Notes under the pieces: model-generated
Seen by the model: the letters and a program-made list of their open reading frames with translations, nothing else
What the model was told of the DNA's origin: nothing
Databases searched by the model: none
Shown: positions 61,898-64,000 of the stretch, one piece after another
How positions within the stretch are numbered: the first letter of the stretch is position 1
Layout of the letters: each line of letters starts with the position of its first letter
Source of the DNA: Bacillota bacterium
GTDB taxonomy: Bacteria > Bacillota > Bacilli > Bacillales > Cytobacillaceae
NCBI GenBank assembly: GCA_030705955.1
Contig: JAUZPL010000004.1
Coordinates: 53,880-117,879, forward strand
Reading direction: 5' to 3'
DNA length: 64,000 nucleotides
Translations under genes and position numbers: made by a program

Positions 61898-63832
61898 TTT
61901 AAAACGATTATCTACTAAAGAGGATAATATCGTTTCCATTCCCTCTCCCGTTACCACTGAGGAAATTTCTGAACGGATTAAGGATTATGATACTTTAACG
62001 CCAAAGCAATTTGGAACTAAATATAAAGATTTGTTATTTAAACCGATAGAGTTTCATTGGAATGGTAAAATATACCAAATTCAATATAACCATTGTGCGA
62101 ACCCATACTGCAAATGGCACGGTTTATCTCAAAAAAAATTTCCAACTAAAGGGAAAACAAGCCGATATAAATTATCAGGAACAGGAACTGAAAAAATATT
62201 AAAATGCAATCCTGACCCCATTCATCCAATAAATGGGGCTACTTTAGATTACAATACCATTACCTTATCCAATTGGTCGATTGTTCAAGAAATCGAACGT
62301 TTAGAGCAAATCAATAGTGTTCAAGATATGGAACAGGCTTATCAATTTCATAAAGAAGGTTGTGTCGCAGAGGGATTGACCCCATTTATGAACCAAAATC
62401 CTTTTATAAGCAAGGGAAAAGTACAGGGAAATCACAACGATGGCAGTGTAAAACGTGTAAGAAATTTACTAATGTTTTGCCTAAAGGTAGAACTTCCATT
62501 ACCTATCACCAACAGCGTAGCGAAATTCTTCCTTTGTTTATGAAACTTTTATTAAGCCGAGTTCCGATTACAAGAGCCTGTGAAATCTTAGAAATCGGAA
62601 GAGGAACGTATTATGATAAATTGGAATTTGTTTATCGAAGATGTTTGGAATTTTTGGAACGTCACGAAACGAAACCACTTCAAAAAATGCAATTTAGGGA
62701 AATGTGGTTAAATACCGATAAAATGACCTATTTTCTTAACAATGTTCGGAAGAAAGGGATGGGTGGCAGTCAATATGTCGAAGTGGAGGATAGCCAATTC
62801 CCTACTAATGTGGTCATTACTGCCGAAGTGTTTTTCCGTTATGTTTTTCGGTCAGATGTGGCATATGATTGGGAACTTACGTTAGGGGATATTGCTTTGG
62901 ACACTCTTCTTATGAAAGAAGACCATCTAAGTGAGTTTGCCAAAAAACACGCTCGTATTCCGAAATATTCTCATTATCCAATGCCACCATCCAAGAATGA
63001 TACTCAAACTAATGGGGAGTACCAAAAAGACCTTGAGAACATCGAAAGAAGAGCCAAATATATTGATGGATTGCACGTTAATTCAACTTATACAACTATT
63101 GCTCAATATTGGCTGATTAAACAGCTTGTAAAGGCAATGGAATGGCGATTTGTGACCGATAAGGATAATTCATTAATGACTTCCATCTTTCGTGTATTTG
63201 CCAAAGAATTTCGTTTGTCGGATGCTCACCATTTTCTTTGTCAAACCGACAAAACGAAATCTCGAAAACAAGCTCGTGAACAGTTCATTCAAGCGAGAGT
63301 AGATTTAGTTAATTGGGGAATAAATTCAGGATACGATACGAAATCCTTACGAAAATTAGCTTTTCTAAAATTAGAAGAAATGTTCCACCATCACCAATTC
63401 CATAAGGAAATTAGTACAGGAGTTTCAAGCCATTATGAATATGCTGACAATCCAATTGAACACCCATTGGCAACCATTGACCGAGGGTTTCGATGGGTGG
63501 ATTGTACGACCAATCTCTCTTCGTTAGAATCAAAGGATATTGCCAACCTAATTTTGAATGTAAACGATAATGCAACGAATATGTTCATTCAACACATTCG
63601 GAGAAGATTATCCATATTAGAACGACCAATAACCACAGCTCGTGGTGACGGAAAAAGCTATATTTACTCTAATTTCAATCCGAAGTATGCTCAAATGGCT
63701 TTGACCATTTTAAGAACCTATTACAACTTTTGTTTTGCCTATAAGACAAACGATAGGATTGAAACTCCAGCCCAACGATTAGGAATTACAAGAAAGAAAT
63801 TCAATATAAATGACATCATTTATATGCAGTAG
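61890..63832 (+). pseudogene. Large DDE-type transposase, interrupted by a frameshift
   Basis: Frame A (from TTG 61890) has a Cys-rich segment NHCANPYCKWHG and KILKCNPD and continues to HKEGC at about 62363. Frame B, open from 62354, continues DPIYEPKSFYKQGK, RWQCKTCKKF (zinc knuckle), a helix-turn-helix-like ITRACEILEIGRGTYYDKL, then acidic candidates in WLNTDKMTY and WRFVTDKDNSL and the usual ending LRTYYNFCFAYKT...TPAQRLGIT. Joined, it would be about 646 aa. The shift (2-base gain or 1-base loss near 62360-62366) has no good slippery heptamer. Family not assigned; DDE assignment is inference. Confidence 0.75.
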
Positions 63833-63865
63833 GAATAAAAAGACCGATTAAGTAATCGGTCTTCA

Positions 63866-63896
63866 GGCTGTCGAAAAAGTTTCGGCAGTCTTTTAT
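63866..63896 (+). terminator. Terminator after the transposase
   Basis: GGCTGTCGAAA-AAG-TTTCGGCAGTC, 11 bp with two wobble pairs, followed by TTTTATTTT. A second hairpin, AAGACCGATTA/TAATCGGTCTT, lies just before it at 63840-63863. Confidence 0.75.
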
Positions 63897-63961
63897 TTTA
63901 TAAATTACCTTCAACAATTCACCGCGTTAATTTGTTATAATATTTATATAAAGCTTTTAAA

Positions 63962-64000
63962 CTGGTCTGTTGATTTGCGCTCCAGGCGCTTCGCTTTCCG
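63962..64000. repeat. Start of another dispersed Bacillaceae repeat, cut by window end
   Basis: TGGTCTGTTGATTTGCGCTCC followed by AGGCGCTTCGCTTTCCG. I recall this as a frequent intergenic repeat in Bacillaceae genomes; only its first ~40 bp are seen. Confidence 0.5.

Larger units (their letters stand above)
61500..63896 (+). mobile_element. Transposon-like element with accessory gene and DDE-type transposase
   Basis: Two coupled genes (83-aa protein and a large transposase split by a frameshift) follow the zur terminator and are closed by a hairpin. The exact ends are not known: I found no convincing terminal inverted repeats or target duplication by eye, so the limits given are approximate. 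The AT-rich left part (61500-61645) has an inverted repeat CTGCTG-TC-CAGCAG and two TTGGTAA-type direct repeats that could be transposase sites. Confidence 0.6.

Noticed and set aside
62340..62420. Programmed -1 frameshift making one transposase
   Set aside because: No slippery heptamer or downstream stem in the 12-bp window where the shift must happen; considered less likely than mutation, not excluded.

Overview
The window is a low-GC chromosomal segment from an endospore-forming member of the Bacillaceae. The evidence is an intact sigK, the sporulation genes sda, gpr, spoIIP, yqfC and yqfD, the comE competence locus, the CIRCE-hrcA-grpE-dnaK-dnaJ order, the dnaG-sigA block, and strong GGAGG ribosome binding sites with frequent TTG/GTG starts. 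Gene order from sda to zur largely follows the yqe/yqf region of Bacillus subtilis as I remember it. I cannot name the species; protein resemblance suggests a relative of B. subtilis/B. megaterium-type bacilli rather than B. subtilis itself.

Layout. 1-3.4 kb: the end of an OmpR-type response regulator, uninterrupted sigK, divergent pssA/psd, and the replication checkpoint gene sda with a cluster of DnaA boxes upstream. 3.4-8.4 kb: one tight operon, yqeG-yqeH-aroE-yhbY-nadD-yqeK-rsfS-yqeM (ribosome assembly, shikimate, NAD, Ap4A). 8.6-13.3 kb: comER divergent from comEA-comEB-comEC, then yqzM. 13.6-21.2 kb: holA, rpsT, gpr, spoIIP, yqxA, lepA, hemW. 21.2-29.2 kb: the CIRCE-controlled heat-shock genes followed by prmA, rsmE and mtaB. 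29.3-33.4 kb: a Na/Pi-type cotransporter, rpsU, yqeY, and a SigW-type promoter in front of nfeD-floA-yqfB. 33.5-35.3 kb: a small accessory patch with gene remnants and a DUF3231 gene. 35.3-45.2 kb: yqfC-yqfD-phoH-pgpH-ybeY-dgkA-cdd-era-yqzL-recO and T-box-glyS. 45.4-54.6 kb: ccpN, ppsR, a frameshifted yqxD, dnaG, sigA, an acyl-CoA dehydrogenase, cccA, trmK and yqfO. 54.7-61.4 kb: ispH, yqfQ, cshB, nfo, yqfT and a zinc uptake operon ending in zur. 61.6-63.9 kb: a transposon-like element with an 83-aa accessory gene and a large, frameshifted DDE-type transposase.

How the genes work together. Most of the window is housekeeping: ribosome assembly GTPases and RNases (yqeH, era, ybeY, rsfS, lepA), replication (holA, dnaG, recO), transcription (sigA) and protein folding. 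Sporulation genes are interleaved and link replication status (DnaA to Sda) to development. Several regulatory devices can be read directly: CIRCE for HrcA, a glycine T-box, a SigW-type promoter, a cre-like site over an acyl-CoA dehydrogenase promoter, and a candidate Zur operator.

The window is mainly conserved core. I found no CRISPR array, prophage, defence island or biosynthetic cluster. The less ordinary parts are the 3' transposon, the remnant patch near 33.5 kb, the short NfeD, the missing canonical start of ccpN, the broken yqxD, and dispersed intergenic repeats.
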